A DNA stretch of 64,000 nt from Nocardia sp. NBC_01327 (GTDB lineage: Bacteria; Actinomycetota; Actinomycetes; Mycobacteriales; Mycobacteriaceae). The notes under the pieces are model-generated. The model did not search any database and was not told where the DNA came from. It was given only the letters and a program-made list of their open reading frames with translations. The position numbers and the translations under genes were made by a program. The number at the start of each line of letters is the position of its first letter. Position 1 is the stretch's first letter. This document shows, one piece after another, positions 1-9,076 of the stretch. The DNA lies in contig NZ_CP108383.1 in assembly GCF_035958815.1 (NCBI RefSeq), forward strand, positions 2,232,001 through 2,296,000, in the 5' to 3' direction.

Positions 1-888
1 GGACACCAGACGGCGTTCATCGAACTGAGCAAGTTCGCCTTCGGGACACCGCAGTGGGATGCCGCCGCGACGCCGGAGTGGATTCGCCTGCAGAACACCT
101 ACCTCTGGTATCAGCAGCAGGTCGACATCCAGATCGGCCGGGTCCTCGATGCGCTGCAGGCCCGCCCCGAGGTGGCCGCCAATACCGTGGTGATCTTCAC
201 CGCCGATCACGGCGACTACGCGGGATCGCATGGGCTGCACGGCAAAGGCGGCGCGGCCTACGAGGAGGGCATCAGGGTCCCACTGCTGGTGCACGATCCG
301 CGCGGGCTGCTCGGCGGTGGCGGCGCATCGTCCCGGTCCCAGCTGGTCTCGAGCGTCGATCTGGCCCCACTGCTTCTCACCGTGGCATCCGGCGGCAACC
401 AGTGGCGATCCGACGCCCGCTACGCCCACCTGGCCGGACGCGCCGATATCGCGTCGATCTGCTCCGACCCCTCGGCGCCCGGCAGACCGTGGGTCCTGCA
501 CGCCACCGACGAATTCTCCATCGAGGAGAGCACCCGTCCCTTCGACCTGGCCCCACCGGCCCACATCCTGGCCCTGATCACTCCCGCCGCGAAGCTCGTC
601 ACCTACTCCCACTTCACTGACGGCACAGTCGATTTCGATCCCACCCGCCCCCAGGAATTCGAACTTTACGACTACTCCACCGACCGCGGCCGCCTCGAAC
701 TCGACAACCTCGCAGGGGACAACCCCCTACAGCGCCAGCTACAAGACCTCCTGACCAACGTGGCCCTGCCGACCGAGGCCCGAGCCCCGCTACCCGGCAA
801 CCTGCAACCCGCACAGGAACAGGGCCTCGCCGACTTCCGCGCCCACTCCAACATCCTCGCAACGCTCGCCGGCGGCGGGATGCGCTAG
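1..888 (+). CDS. Sulfatase family hydrolase, C-terminal part (truncated by the window edge)
   Basis: Reading frame 1 is open from the first base, so the N-terminus with the formylglycine-forming Cys/Ser motif lies outside the window. The visible 295 codons contain the sulfatase-type metal-binding motif TADHGDYAGSHG followed by HGKGGAAYEEGIRVPLLV, which matches the second conserved block of arylsulfatases and choline-sulfatase-like enzymes (Asp-His metal ligands, Lys/His near the sulfate). The remainder is the usual smaller C-terminal subdomain. Members hydrolyse sulfate or phosphonate esters; the substrate cannot be told from this part. The gene ends 24 bases before the convergent gene at 913. 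The family call is good, the substrate unknown. Confidence 0.8.
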   Translation, partial: GHQTAFIELSKFAFGTPQWDAAATPEWIRLQNTYLWYQQQVDIQIGRVLDALQARPEVAANTVVIFTADHGDYAGSHGLHGKGGAAYEEGIRVPLLVHDPRGLLGGGGASSRSQLVSSVDLAPLLLTVASGGNQWRSDARYAHLAGRADIASICSDPSAPGRPWVLHATDEFSIEESTRPFDLAPPAHILALITPAAKLVTYSHFTDGTVDFDPTRPQEFELYDYSTDRGRLELDNLAGDNPLQRQLQDLLTNVALPTEARAPLPGNLQPAQEQGLADFRAHSNILATLAGGGMR

Positions 889-912
889 CCTGCTCGGGCC
901 GTACCGGGTCCG

Positions 913-2682
913 TCAACGTACCAGACGAGTGCCGAGCCTGGCTGCCAGTTCGGCGGACTTGTCGTTCGCTGCTCTTCTGAGTTTTGTTTTTGCCCTCATC
1001 GCGATGGCGCGCAGCTGCTCTAGCGCGGTCTCGCTGCCGATCGCCACCAGAGTGTCGAGCCCGTACACGGCTCGCTGATAGGCGGATTGGCGGGGCCAGC
1101 CAAGGATCAACGGGGTCAGCTGGCGTGCGGTGTTGTCATCGCCGAGTACGCCCAGTGCGTGCAGGACCCAGCGGTTGCCAGCCGGATAGCCCGCCTGCTG
1201 CCAAGCTTCCATTGTCGCCCACGCGAATTCGGCCAGCGATGCGCGATCGGCCGTGTCGGTCACTGCTGTCACGGCCTCGTCGAGGTCGGGACCGTTTGTT
1301 CTGAGTGCCGTGATGAGACGGATGACAGCCGCCTCCGATACCACCGATCGGCCATCGCGCAGCAGGATCTGTGGCAGTAGTGCGGGAGCGAACCAAGTTG
1401 GCAACCGTGTTGTGCGTGTTAATAATTCGCCGGGAGAGTCGTGAGCGACCGCATGTAGCCGCAGCGCGTGCCGCACCGCTGGTGAGCTGGTCCGTGCCGC
1501 TCGGTCGGACAGCAGCCTCATGGCTCGCTGCGGGAACCGCACACCGGCTTTGGCCAGGGCGGCGGCCGCATACCTGTCGTCGATGCGCTCCAGCAGAATC
1601 TGGTACGCGGCATCGGTGGGAAACTGGGCCAGCATTCCGGCCAGTAACTGCTTGTCCTTGCCGAACGGAGTTTGGTCGAGCATGACCGCGAGCACCGGCG
1701 CACACGCGGGACCGAACCGGGTTGCCATGCCGTACAACGGCCGCTGGCTGGTGTACGTATAGCGGAATGAGCGCCGGTTGATCGCCTCGGCCATCCGGCG
1801 GGCCACCGCGGCGATTCGTTCGAGTTGTGCCTCGGTGGTGGCCGACGCGACAAGCAGGTGAACCGGCTCGAGGGTCATCAGCTTGGTGTGTTCCAGCGCG
1901 GGGTCTGTCAGGTCGGTTCGTTCCAGCGACGACAGGTCGGCCTCGAGCCAATCCTGCCGTGTGGGTGCGAGATACGAAGTGGAGAGGCGGATCATCGGAC
2001 TGGGGTCGGTGCGTACGGACGAAAGCCGGTCGACCACGGCCTGATACTCGGTTTCCATTGCGGCGCAAAGGTATGCGCGCACCCTCGCGGCGATACTGTC
2101 CAGCCACCACCGCTGGTACATCGACGCACTGTCGGGCGATTGCGGCACCGCTCCCTCGTACACAGCGTGGCCTTCCGGCACCGGGCGATACCACTGCCGG
2201 AATGAGATCCTTCTCAGCTGAATCGTGGCTTCGACGGCGAACAACAGGCCGTGCTCGCACACCCATCCGTCCACGAAAAGCGGTGCGATTTCGCGGTGCC
2301 AGTGATCGGCGTGCCGCCGATTCCCTTTGGCGGGGCAGCAAACAGTGTGATCCTCCGCCATCATGATGGCCACCGCGGCGGCTCCGGCGGCCGAGGGGCG
2401 GTCATTCGGCGAATCGAGATATGCCTCGGCGGCATCCGCGAGCCCGTCTCGGCCCGCATTCCGGGTACCGGCAAGGAAGCGTTCGAAGACGGTGTCGTGG
2501 GTGTCGTGCCGGACGTAGAAGTCGGGGTGCCGTCGATGCTCGTCCAGCAGCTTCTCCAACCTCGTCGGGGAACTCGGATCAGCAGCGACCGATTGCTGAA
2601 TACCATTGTCGCGCACCGACTCAGACTTCATCTGCCAACTCGCGGGCACTTTCCACGAATCCTCATCCTTCATGGCGTTCAC
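913..2682 (-). CDS. HEAT-like repeat protein related to the DUF4132/MolR family
   Basis: The 589-residue protein has no signal peptide or membrane segment. It is built of helical segments rich in Ala and Leu, and its central part contains a block (LPTWFAPALLPQILLRDG, then SEAAVIRLITALR) that I recognise from the middle region of DUF4132/WGR-type proteins annotated as MolR-like. The C-terminal DUF4132 block and the N-terminal WGR domain of those proteins are not evident, so this may be a shortened relative. An alternative ATG lies three codons downstream (2673). It stands alone, convergent with the sulfatase and divergent from the cyclase gene. No enzymatic motif is visible and I cannot assign a function. 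Confidence 0.65.
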   Translation of the reverse strand: MNAMKDEDSWKVPASWQMKSESVRDNGIQQSVAADPSSPTRLEKLLDEHRRHPDFYVRHDTHDTVFERFLAGTRNAGRDGLADAAEAYLDSPNDRPSAAGAAAVAIMMAEDHTVCCPAKGNRRHADHWHREIAPLFVDGWVCEHGLLFAVEATIQLRRISFRQWYRPVPEGHAVYEGAVPQSPDSASMYQRWWLDSIAARVRAYLCAAMETEYQAVVDRLSSVRTDPSPMIRLSTSYLAPTRQDWLEADLSSLERTDLTDPALEHTKLMTLEPVHLLVASATTEAQLERIAAVARRMAEAINRRSFRYTYTSQRPLYGMATRFGPACAPVLAVMLDQTPFGKDKQLLAGMLAQFPTDAAYQILLERIDDRYAAAALAKAGVRFPQRAMRLLSDRAARTSSPAVRHALRLHAVAHDSPGELLTRTTRLPTWFAPALLPQILLRDGRSVVSEAAVIRLITALRTNGPDLDEAVTAVTDTADRASLAEFAWATMEAWQQAGYPAGNRWVLHALGVLGDDNTARQLTPLILGWPRQSAYQRAVYGLDTLVAIGSETALEQLRAIAMRAKTKLRRAANDKSAELAARLGTRLVR

Positions 2683-2816
2683 GGTAACGATGGTCTCCGA
2701 CAGGTAGGCGGAAACAGGCCGCCGGCGCTGGAGCCGGACGCCGTCTTCGGACCGCTACCGGTACGCTCGGTCCGGGGAACGCCAGGGAGAGTGATCCGGC
2801 GGATAGCCCGATACTG

Positions 2817-3674
2817 TTGAAATTATGTGGGGGAGTGACTGCTCGGATGTGTTCGCCTCGGATTGTTCGGGTTGCTCATGAGGCGGCTGCGGTGGGAGTG
2901 AGTCGGCGGGGATGGTTGGGGGCGGCGGGGCTGGGCGTGCTGGGTGTGATGGCGGGACCTGGTGTGGCCCGGGGGGTTCCGAATGCGGGTGGGACTGTGG
3001 TGGATTTGACGCATACGCTGAGTTCGGGGTTGCCGGTGTGGCCGGGGAATTTGCCGTTTGCGTCGGTGCCGGTGGCCTGGCATGAGAACGGCGGGTTCGA
3101 GCAGCATGCGCTGGCGTTCTGGGAGCATACGGGGACGCATATCGATGCGCCGCTGCATCGGGTGGCGGGTGGCGCCTCCGTTGATCGGATCGCGGCCGAG
3201 GATCTGGTGGCGCCGCTGGTGGTGATCGATATCTCGGGTCGGGCGGCGGCCGATGCCGATGCGGCGGTGACTGTTTCGGATATCGAGCAGTGGGAGGCGG
3301 CGCACGGGCGGATTCCGGACCGGGCCTTTGTCGCCATGTATTCGGGGTGGGAGGGGCGGTTGGCGGATGCGGGGGCGTTTCTCAATCTGGATGGTGAAGG
3401 GCGGCCGCACGCACCGGGATTCGGGGCGGCTGCCGCGGAATTCCTGGTGTCGCAGCGCAGTATTGTCGGCGCGGGGGTCGATACGCTGAGTTTGGACCTG
3501 GCGGTGGGTAAGGACTACGGCGCGCATACGGCGTTTCTCGGCGCGGGACGGTACGGGGTGGAGATGCTCGCGAATTTGGCGCAGGTGCCGCCGACGGGTG
3601 CGCGGCTTGTGGTGGGCGCACCCAAGCATGCGGGCGGCACCGGCGGTCCGTGCCGGGCGCTGGCCCTGATCTGA
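2817..3674 (+). CDS. Cyclase family (kynurenine formamidase-like) hydrolase with Tat signal
   Basis: The N-terminus carries a twin-arginine signal (SRRGWLGAAGLGVLGVMAG, ending near ARG), so the enzyme should be exported folded. The mature part has the metal-binding signature HTGTHIDAPLH of the cyclase/KynB family (Mn or Zn-dependent hydrolases), preceded by DLTHTLSSGLPVWPGN. The family includes N-formylkynurenine formamidase, isatin hydrolase and polyketide cyclases; exported members are poorly characterised. The start is uncertain: the longest frame begins with TTG at 2817, and an ATG at 2847 gives a normal-length Tat leader. It converges on the flavin oxidase at 3678, four bases away, which is also Tat-exported. 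Confidence 0.8.
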   Translation: MKLCGGVTARMCSPRIVRVAHEAAAVGVSRRGWLGAAGLGVLGVMAGPGVARGVPNAGGTVVDLTHTLSSGLPVWPGNLPFASVPVAWHENGGFEQHALAFWEHTGTHIDAPLHRVAGGASVDRIAAEDLVAPLVVIDISGRAAADADAAVTVSDIEQWEAAHGRIPDRAFVAMYSGWEGRLADAGAFLNLDGEGRPHAPGFGAAAAEFLVSQRSIVGAGVDTLSLDLAVGKDYGAHTAFLGAGRYGVEMLANLAQVPPTGARLVVGAPKHAGGTGGPCRALALI

Positions 3675-3677
3675 GGG

Positions 3678-5240
3678 TTACCAGTCCGGCCGATCCAGCG
3701 AAAGACTGTGCTGGAACAGGGTATCGGGGTCCCACTGCGTCTTGGCGGCGAGCAGCCGTGCGTGATTGGCGCCGTAGTAGAAGGTGTGCCACGGTACGCC
3801 CGACGTATTCCATTGCGCGTCGGCCAGATCCGGATCCGGGTAGTTGATATAGCTGCCGCCGTTGGACTCGTCCGGCACCGGCGCCCCACCGGTCTCGGCG
3901 TAGACGTCGCGGTACATTTCCCGCGCCCAGGCAACGTACCGGTCATCGTCCCAGGGTAGGCGCCAGGCGGCGTGGATGAGCATCTTCATGAACGAGTCGC
4001 GCGCCGGTACGGCGGTGGCGTCGGCGGCCACCGCATTGGTGGCGCCGCCGAAAGGCAGGAATTCCACCTGTGATTCGCCGACGAAGCGGATATCGGTGAG
4101 GTAGCGGTAGAGGATTCGCAGCTGATCGGTCGAATACGCCTTGCGCATATAGGCGGATTTGACCTTCACCCGGAACCCGGGCATCCCCTTCGCGTAGTAG
4201 ACGCGAGCCACGGTGTCGGCGTAGGAAGCCTGTTCGAGCGGCAGCTGAATCGGTGCGGGCGTCACGCCCTCCCACACGGCGGCGACGAACTCGTCGAACA
4301 TCGATCGGGCGTCGGGCACATCGGCGTTCAGCAGCACCTGCACCTCGGATCCGGTGATGCCCGGCCGCAGCAGCAGCGGTGCGTAGAGTGCGTTGAACGG
4401 ATCGCCTGGCGCACTGTGCTTTTCGAAGAAGCCGAGGAAATTGCTGACGAGCCGAAGGAACGAAGTCTCGTCCGCGAACGGCAGGACCAATCGGGTATTG
4501 AACATACTGCCCGGCGCCTTCGGCAGTGCCCGCGCCGGATCAGTACCATCGGAATCCTTGGAGCGCAGCAGAAATCGAGTCACCACGCCGAAATTTCCGC
4601 CCCCGCCGCCGGTATGGGCCCAGAACAGATCGGCGTTCGGGCCGTCCGCGGTCGCCAGCACGGTGCTCGCCGCGCCGCCCTTGTCGACGGTGACAACCTC
4701 CACGCCGTGCAGATGGTCGGCGACCAGTCCGAGCTGTCGCGACAGCGGCCCGTATCCACCACCGCTGGCATGGCCGCCGATGCCGACACCCTTGCAGATC
4801 CCCGCCGGAATCGTCACGCCCCAGGTGAGCAGTCGTTCGTACACGGTGCCCAGATCGGTTCCGGCGTCGATCGAGAACGCGCGCTGGGTGTCATCCCACC
4901 CCACCGTCCCCAGTCTGCCGATATCGATAATCGACTGCGTCCGATCATTGTCGACGAAATTGTCGAACCCGTGCCCACCCGCCCGCACCGCGATCCGCAA
5001 TCCGTCGCTCACCGATCGCTCGACCGCCGTGCGCACCTCTTCGGCATTGGCGGGCAAGTAGATCCGCTGCGGCCGTGCGGTGAAACGCCGGTTGTAGCCC
5101 CGCTGGGTAAGCGTGTCGTATTGCGGGTCGCCGATGCCGATCACCGCCGGTTCGGCGGCGCCGGCCACCGGCAGTCGCAGGGTTGTCGCCGCCGCACCCA
5201 TGGTGGACGCGGCAAGAAAACGGCGACGAGACAGCAGCAT
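3678..5240 (-). CDS. Tat-exported FAD-linked oxidase, berberine-bridge-enzyme type, probably bicovalent flavin
   Basis: The 520-residue protein begins with a clear Tat leader (LSRRRFLAASTMGAAATT). A PCMH-type FAD domain follows. His90 in VRAGGHGF is the usual 8-alpha histidyl attachment residue and Cys149 in PAGICKGVGIGGHASGGG sits where the 6-S-cysteinyl bond forms in bicovalent enzymes such as aclacinomycin or oligosaccharide oxidases. The C-terminal BBE motif (NYPDPDL, then FYYGANHARLLAAK and DPDTLF) is present. Family members oxidise alcohols, sugars or polyketide sugars with O2. It lies 75 bases downstream of the MMPL gene in the same direction and so could be the last gene of the polyketide operon; the extracytoplasmic location argues for action on an exported product or on a carbohydrate. 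Confidence 0.88.
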   Translation of the reverse strand: MLLSRRRFLAASTMGAAATTLRLPVAGAAEPAVIGIGDPQYDTLTQRGYNRRFTARPQRIYLPANAEEVRTAVERSVSDGLRIAVRAGGHGFDNFVDNDRTQSIIDIGRLGTVGWDDTQRAFSIDAGTDLGTVYERLLTWGVTIPAGICKGVGIGGHASGGGYGPLSRQLGLVADHLHGVEVVTVDKGGAASTVLATADGPNADLFWAHTGGGGGNFGVVTRFLLRSKDSDGTDPARALPKAPGSMFNTRLVLPFADETSFLRLVSNFLGFFEKHSAPGDPFNALYAPLLLRPGITGSEVQVLLNADVPDARSMFDEFVAAVWEGVTPAPIQLPLEQASYADTVARVYYAKGMPGFRVKVKSAYMRKAYSTDQLRILYRYLTDIRFVGESQVEFLPFGGATNAVAADATAVPARDSFMKMLIHAAWRLPWDDDRYVAWAREMYRDVYAETGGAPVPDESNGGSYINYPDPDLADAQWNTSGVPWHTFYYGANHARLLAAKTQWDPDTLFQHSLSLDRPDW

Positions 5241-5315
5241 GGAAACTTCCCCCAGTAGAGCACCGCCGGTTCCGGATTTCCCGGTGGCATAGTGATCGAT
5301 TATGGGGGATGCGCG

Positions 5316-7556
5316 CTATTCGCTCTGCGCGGGGATCAATTCCTTTTCGGTGAGACCGATGCGCACGTGCACCGCGCGCAATGGTCGTGGCGCCCACCAG
5401 TTCCAGCGACCCATCAGGCGCATGAGAGCCGGGACCAGCAGGCATCGGACGAGCGTGGCGTCGGCCAGCACGGTAATGGCCAGCCCCAGACCCATGAGCT
5501 GGATGAAGGACAACCGCGAGAAGACCAGTGCGCCAAGGACGATGGCCATGAGCACGGCGGCGGCGGTGAAGATGCGCCCGGTGCGGGCCAAGCCCATGGC
5601 GACCGCATGGGTGTTGTCCTCGGTGGTGCCCCCGGAGGCCAGCCACTCCTCGCGAATGCGGGAGAGCAGGAAGACCTCGTAGTCCATGGACATGCCGAAA
5701 GCCAAGCAGAACATCATGATCGGGACATTGGCGACCAGATAGCCGGTGGGTGTGAATCCGAGCAGTCCGGCCAGATGTCCGTCCTGGAACACCCACACCA
5801 TGGCGCCGAAGGCGGCGGTGAGGGAGAGCATGTTCATCAGCAGCGCCTTGAGCGGGAGCACCACACTGCCGGTGAACAGGAACAGCACGGTGAACATGGC
5901 GAGCACGATCCAGATCGCGGCAATGGGGAGCTTCGCGCCGATGGCGTGCAGAGCGTCGAGGTTCTCCGCCGCCGCGCCGGCGAACATGGACGGCACCGGC
6001 GGGGGGACCGCGCGCAGGCGATCCAATTGTTGTTCTCCGGCAGTCGAATACGGATCCAGGGCGGTGCCTACGGCGAGAACCGCACCGGCATCGCCGAGCA
6101 TCCCCGGTGGTGCGGATGCCAGCCGCTGTCCGCCGGCATAGGTTCCCGCCGCGGACAGCACCGCGGAAGCGTGTGGGACCTTGGACAATTCGGCAGCGTA
6201 GGCGCCGAGGGCCTCGGTGGTGCCGTGAAAGCCGGGCAGCACCACGGTGACGGCATCGGCGGGATTCTGCGTGAACTCGGTGCGCAGAATATCGCCGACC
6301 TCGCGGCTGGAGGTCGCGCCCGCGCGAATGGCCCGATCATCCGGTGCGCCGAATCTGATTCCGAGGAAGGGGGATCCGAGCAGCAGCAGAATCGCCAGCA
6401 CCGCGAGCGAGATCGGCACCGCGCGCCGGGTGACGGCGGTGACCATGCGATACCAGACGCTCTCCTGCGGCGGCACCGTGCGCACCGGCCCGAGCCGCAG
6501 CCAGCGGCGCACGGGCTTGCGCAGATCCAGGGCATTGACCCGGTTCCCGAGCAGCGCCAGGATGGCGGGCAGCACCACGATCGAGGCGACCGCGGCCGCA
6601 CCCACCACGGCGAGCCCGCTGTAGGCGAACGAGCGCAGGAAGAACATGGGGAACACGATCAGCGCCGCCAGCGAAAGCACCACCACCAGTGCGGAATACA
6701 GCACGGTGCGGCCCGCGGTGCAGACCGCGCGCACCGCCGCCTCCTCCAGGCTGTTTCCGGCGTCGATCTCCTCGCGATATCGGGACACGATGAACAGGCT
6801 GTAGTCGATCGCGAGCGCCAGCCCCAGGGCGGTGGTGGTGTTCAGGGCGAAGACCGAGACATCGGTCAGTTCGGTGAGAATGCGCAGCAGGGCCATCGTG
6901 GTCAGGATGGACACCAGCCCGATAGCCACCGGCAGCAGCGCGGCCACCAGGGAACCGAAGACCAGTACCAGCACGATCGCCGACAGCGGAACGGCGATGG
7001 CCTCGGCCAGCGCCAGATCCTGGATGCTGACATTGTTGAGATCACGCAGGGTTGTCGCGTAACCGCCCGCCTTGACCGTCACACCGGGGAATTGCGGTAG
7101 CGCACGGACGATTTCGTCGGCCGAGCGCTGCTGGGCGGTGTCGTCTCCGACGATGCGGGCGAGCACCAGCGCGATATGACCGTTCGAACTGCGCAGTGCG
7201 GTCCGCAGATCCGGCGCTGTGGTCCAATACGACTGCACCACAGCGATATCCGATCGTGCGTGCAATCGGTCGGACAGTGCGGCCCCGGCCGCCTTCGCCT
7301 GGTCGCTGTCCGCACCGCCGGCCGCATCGACCGTGAGAACGAAATTGGGTGCCGCGCCGCCGAATTCGGATCCGAGCAGTGCCGTCGCCCGCGTGGACTC
7401 GGCATCGGGGGGTGCGAAGCCGCCCGCCTTCACATGGCTCGCGACGGTGCTGCCGAGAATTCCGCACACGATGAGCGCCAGGAATGTCGCGGCGAGCACC
7501 GCCCGCGGCCGAGTGACCGCGAAGCGCGCGATCCGTTCCAACAGCGAACTCCCCAT
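5316..7556 (-). CDS. MMPL/RND-family membrane transporter
   Basis: The 746-residue protein starts with an N-terminal membrane helix (AVLAATFLALIVCGILGS), followed by a roughly 150-residue extracytoplasmic loop, a bundle of five to six helices (about 185-375), a second loop and a second helix bundle to the C-terminus: the duplicated MMPL layout. Asp/Tyr pairs in the fourth and tenth helices (LAIDYSLF, MSMDYEVFLLSRIREEW) are typical proton-relay motifs. MMPL proteins export lipids and polyketide-derived compounds in actinomycetes. The start is 36 bases after the methyltransferase gene, so it should be co-transcribed as the exporter of the cluster product. Length and motifs look intact. Confidence 0.9.
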   Translation of the reverse strand: MGSSLLERIARFAVTRPRAVLAATFLALIVCGILGSTVASHVKAGGFAPPDAESTRATALLGSEFGGAAPNFVLTVDAAGGADSDQAKAAGAALSDRLHARSDIAVVQSYWTTAPDLRTALRSSNGHIALVLARIVGDDTAQQRSADEIVRALPQFPGVTVKAGGYATTLRDLNNVSIQDLALAEAIAVPLSAIVLVLVFGSLVAALLPVAIGLVSILTTMALLRILTELTDVSVFALNTTTALGLALAIDYSLFIVSRYREEIDAGNSLEEAAVRAVCTAGRTVLYSALVVVLSLAALIVFPMFFLRSFAYSGLAVVGAAAVASIVVLPAILALLGNRVNALDLRKPVRRWLRLGPVRTVPPQESVWYRMVTAVTRRAVPISLAVLAILLLLGSPFLGIRFGAPDDRAIRAGATSSREVGDILRTEFTQNPADAVTVVLPGFHGTTEALGAYAAELSKVPHASAVLSAAGTYAGGQRLASAPPGMLGDAGAVLAVGTALDPYSTAGEQQLDRLRAVPPPVPSMFAGAAAENLDALHAIGAKLPIAAIWIVLAMFTVLFLFTGSVVLPLKALLMNMLSLTAAFGAMVWVFQDGHLAGLLGFTPTGYLVANVPIMMFCLAFGMSMDYEVFLLSRIREEWLASGGTTEDNTHAVAMGLARTGRIFTAAAVLMAIVLGALVFSRLSFIQLMGLGLAITVLADATLVRCLLVPALMRLMGRWNWWAPRPLRAVHVRIGLTEKELIPAQSE

Positions 7557-7592
7557 GGTCGCTACCTTTCTCGTCGTCGAGGCGGCGAGCCC

Positions 7593-8285
7593 CTAGCGCA
7601 CCCGGGTGATCAGGTCGATGCCGTCGTCGATCGGCAGGGCCGTGCGTACGTACCGCTCCGGCCGTGCCGCCAGATACCGGTGGAAGTCGCCGATCTTGTC
7701 CGCATGCTTGGAGACATTGTCCGAGACAATCACCGCCCCCGGGGCCAATATGGGTTCGACGATTCGAAAAATGGGCAGGTGCAAGGGAATCCAGCCGTCC
7801 AGCAGTAGCAGTCCGACGGGCTCGGTGAGTTCGCGTAGGGTCTCCCGGGCATCGCCTACCAGAATGCGGGCCCGGTCCGCCAGGCCCGCGGCCGCCAGAT
7901 TGGCGGTGGCGGTGGCGGCCTTGTGCGGGCTGAGCTCGGTGCCGATCACCTGTGCGCCGGTCTGCTGCGCCGCCGCGGCCAGGTACACCGTCGACATACC
8001 GTACGAGGTGCCGTACTCGACAATGGTCTTGGCTCCGGTCGCCAGGGCGAGTTGATAGAGCAGCCGCCCGACCGGGCGCGCGACCGGCAGCAGCGCCTCT
8101 TCGGCAACGGTCGTAATCGTCTGCAGCGCAGTGCTGTCCGGCGTCGCGCCGAGGTGCCCGAGCTCGGCGCCCACCGCGCCGAGCAGCGCCCCGTCGGTAC
8201 GCGCGTCCCGCTCCAGCCGCTCGAGCACGTCGACAACGCGCGCATCGAGGAAGTCCAGCCGGGTGTCGTCGGCGGTATCGATCAT
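7593..8285 (-). CDS. Class I SAM-dependent O-methyltransferase (CCoMT-like)
   Basis: The 230-residue protein has the Rossmann SAM-binding motif VEYGTSYGMSTVYLA near residue 85, an acidic residue in strand 2 (TELSPHKA) and the catechol-OMT-like segment LLLDGWIPLHLPIF, followed by APGAVIVSDNV. These are hallmarks of the small O-methyltransferase_3 family, which methylates catechols, caffeoyl-CoA and polyketide phenols with a divalent metal. The ATG at 8285 is chosen because it overlaps the stop of the FMN reductase gene by four bases (ATGA); a longer in-frame start at 8351 would lie deep inside that gene. In this operon the likely substrate is a hydroxynaphthalene or its quinol, by inference. 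Confidence 0.87.
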   Translation of the reverse strand: MIDTADDTRLDFLDARVVDVLERLERDARTDGALLGAVGAELGHLGATPDSTALQTITTVAEEALLPVARPVGRLLYQLALATGAKTIVEYGTSYGMSTVYLAAAAQQTGAQVIGTELSPHKAATATANLAAAGLADRARILVGDARETLRELTEPVGLLLLDGWIPLHLPIFRIVEPILAPGAVIVSDNVSKHADKIGDFHRYLAARPERYVRTALPIDDGIDLITRVR

Positions 8286-9073
8286 GAATGTCCTCCTGGT
8301 GATCCATTGCCGGAGCCGATGAGCGTGGTCGCGGCCTCCGCCGCGATCCATTCCGCGGCGACGGCGGGTGTCACACCCGCATTGCGCAGCCGCTCGATCA
8401 GGGCCGCGGGCGGTGCGCCGCGACCCAGTGCCTCGCGAATCATCGGTGCGAAGCGGGCGCGCTCGACGGCCTCCCGGCGTTCGTCGAGCAGGGTGGTGGC
8501 CGCGGCCGCGGTGCCGGCCCGCAGCAGCGCGCCGAACTGTTCCAGTGCGACGGTGACCAGCGCCCGGACCGCCGCATCGGTGATCTCGGTGCTCCCGTCA
8601 CCGCTGCGCAGCAGGCTCGGCGCCGAGGCCAGCACGACCTCCGGCTGGTACAGCACGGAATTGCCCAGATATGACAGCACCCGATTGAGATCGGCCAGTC
8701 CGCGCGACCCATTGCCGCGCGAGAGCGTGACCACCACCGGCAGTACCGCTTTCCCGCGCAGCGCGCCGCCGCCGTGCGGCCTCGACAGCCAGTCGAGCGC
8801 GTTCTTCAGCACTCCGGGTATCGACTGGTTGTACTCCGGCGAGGCGATGATCACCCCGTCCGCGGCGTCGACCGCCGCGCGCAGGGCGGCCACCCCGGGG
8901 TGATCCGGGTAGATGTCGATGTCCTCGTTGAACATCGGCACCTCGGCGAGATCCTCGAATACCCGATAGCGGCACGGGAACGGCAGCAGCGCGGGCACGG
9001 CGTCGAGGAACGCGCGATTGAAGGACCGGCTCCGGAGCGAGCCGGGTAGCGCGAGCACGCTGGGTATCGGCAC
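8282..9073 (-). CDS. NADPH-dependent FMN reductase family protein (flavodoxin-like)
   Basis: The N-terminal 175 residues show the FMN_red fold: the phosphate-binding loop GSLRSRSFNRAFLDA and the flavin-contact motif SPEYNQSIPGVLKNALDW. The protein is longer (263 aa) than simple reductases (about 190 aa); the extra C-terminal helical tail (DERREAVERARF... to AAEWIAAEAATTL) resembles an antitoxin-like or structural add-on and has no recognised function. Such enzymes reduce quinones or supply reduced flavin. Next to a THN synthase and a cupin oxygenase, a role in reducing a naphthoquinone to the quinol before methylation or prenylation is plausible but unproven. It starts three bases after the cupin gene ends. 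Confidence 0.85.
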   Translation of the reverse strand: MPIPSVLALPGSLRSRSFNRAFLDAVPALLPFPCRYRVFEDLAEVPMFNEDIDIYPDHPGVAALRAAVDAADGVIIASPEYNQSIPGVLKNALDWLSRPHGGGALRGKAVLPVVVTLSRGNGSRGLADLNRVLSYLGNSVLYQPEVVLASAPSLLRSGDGSTEITDAAVRALVTVALEQFGALLRAGTAAAATTLLDERREAVERARFAPMIREALGRGAPPAALIERLRNAGVTPAVAAEWIAAEAATTLIGSGNGSPGGHS

Positions 9074-9076
9074 GTC

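Noticed and set aside
5292..7100. A 602-codon open frame on the plus strand rich in Gln, His and Gly
   Set aside because: It lies fully opposite the MMPL transporter gene, whose membrane and RND motifs are clear; the composition is the typical antisense image of a GC-rich membrane protein.
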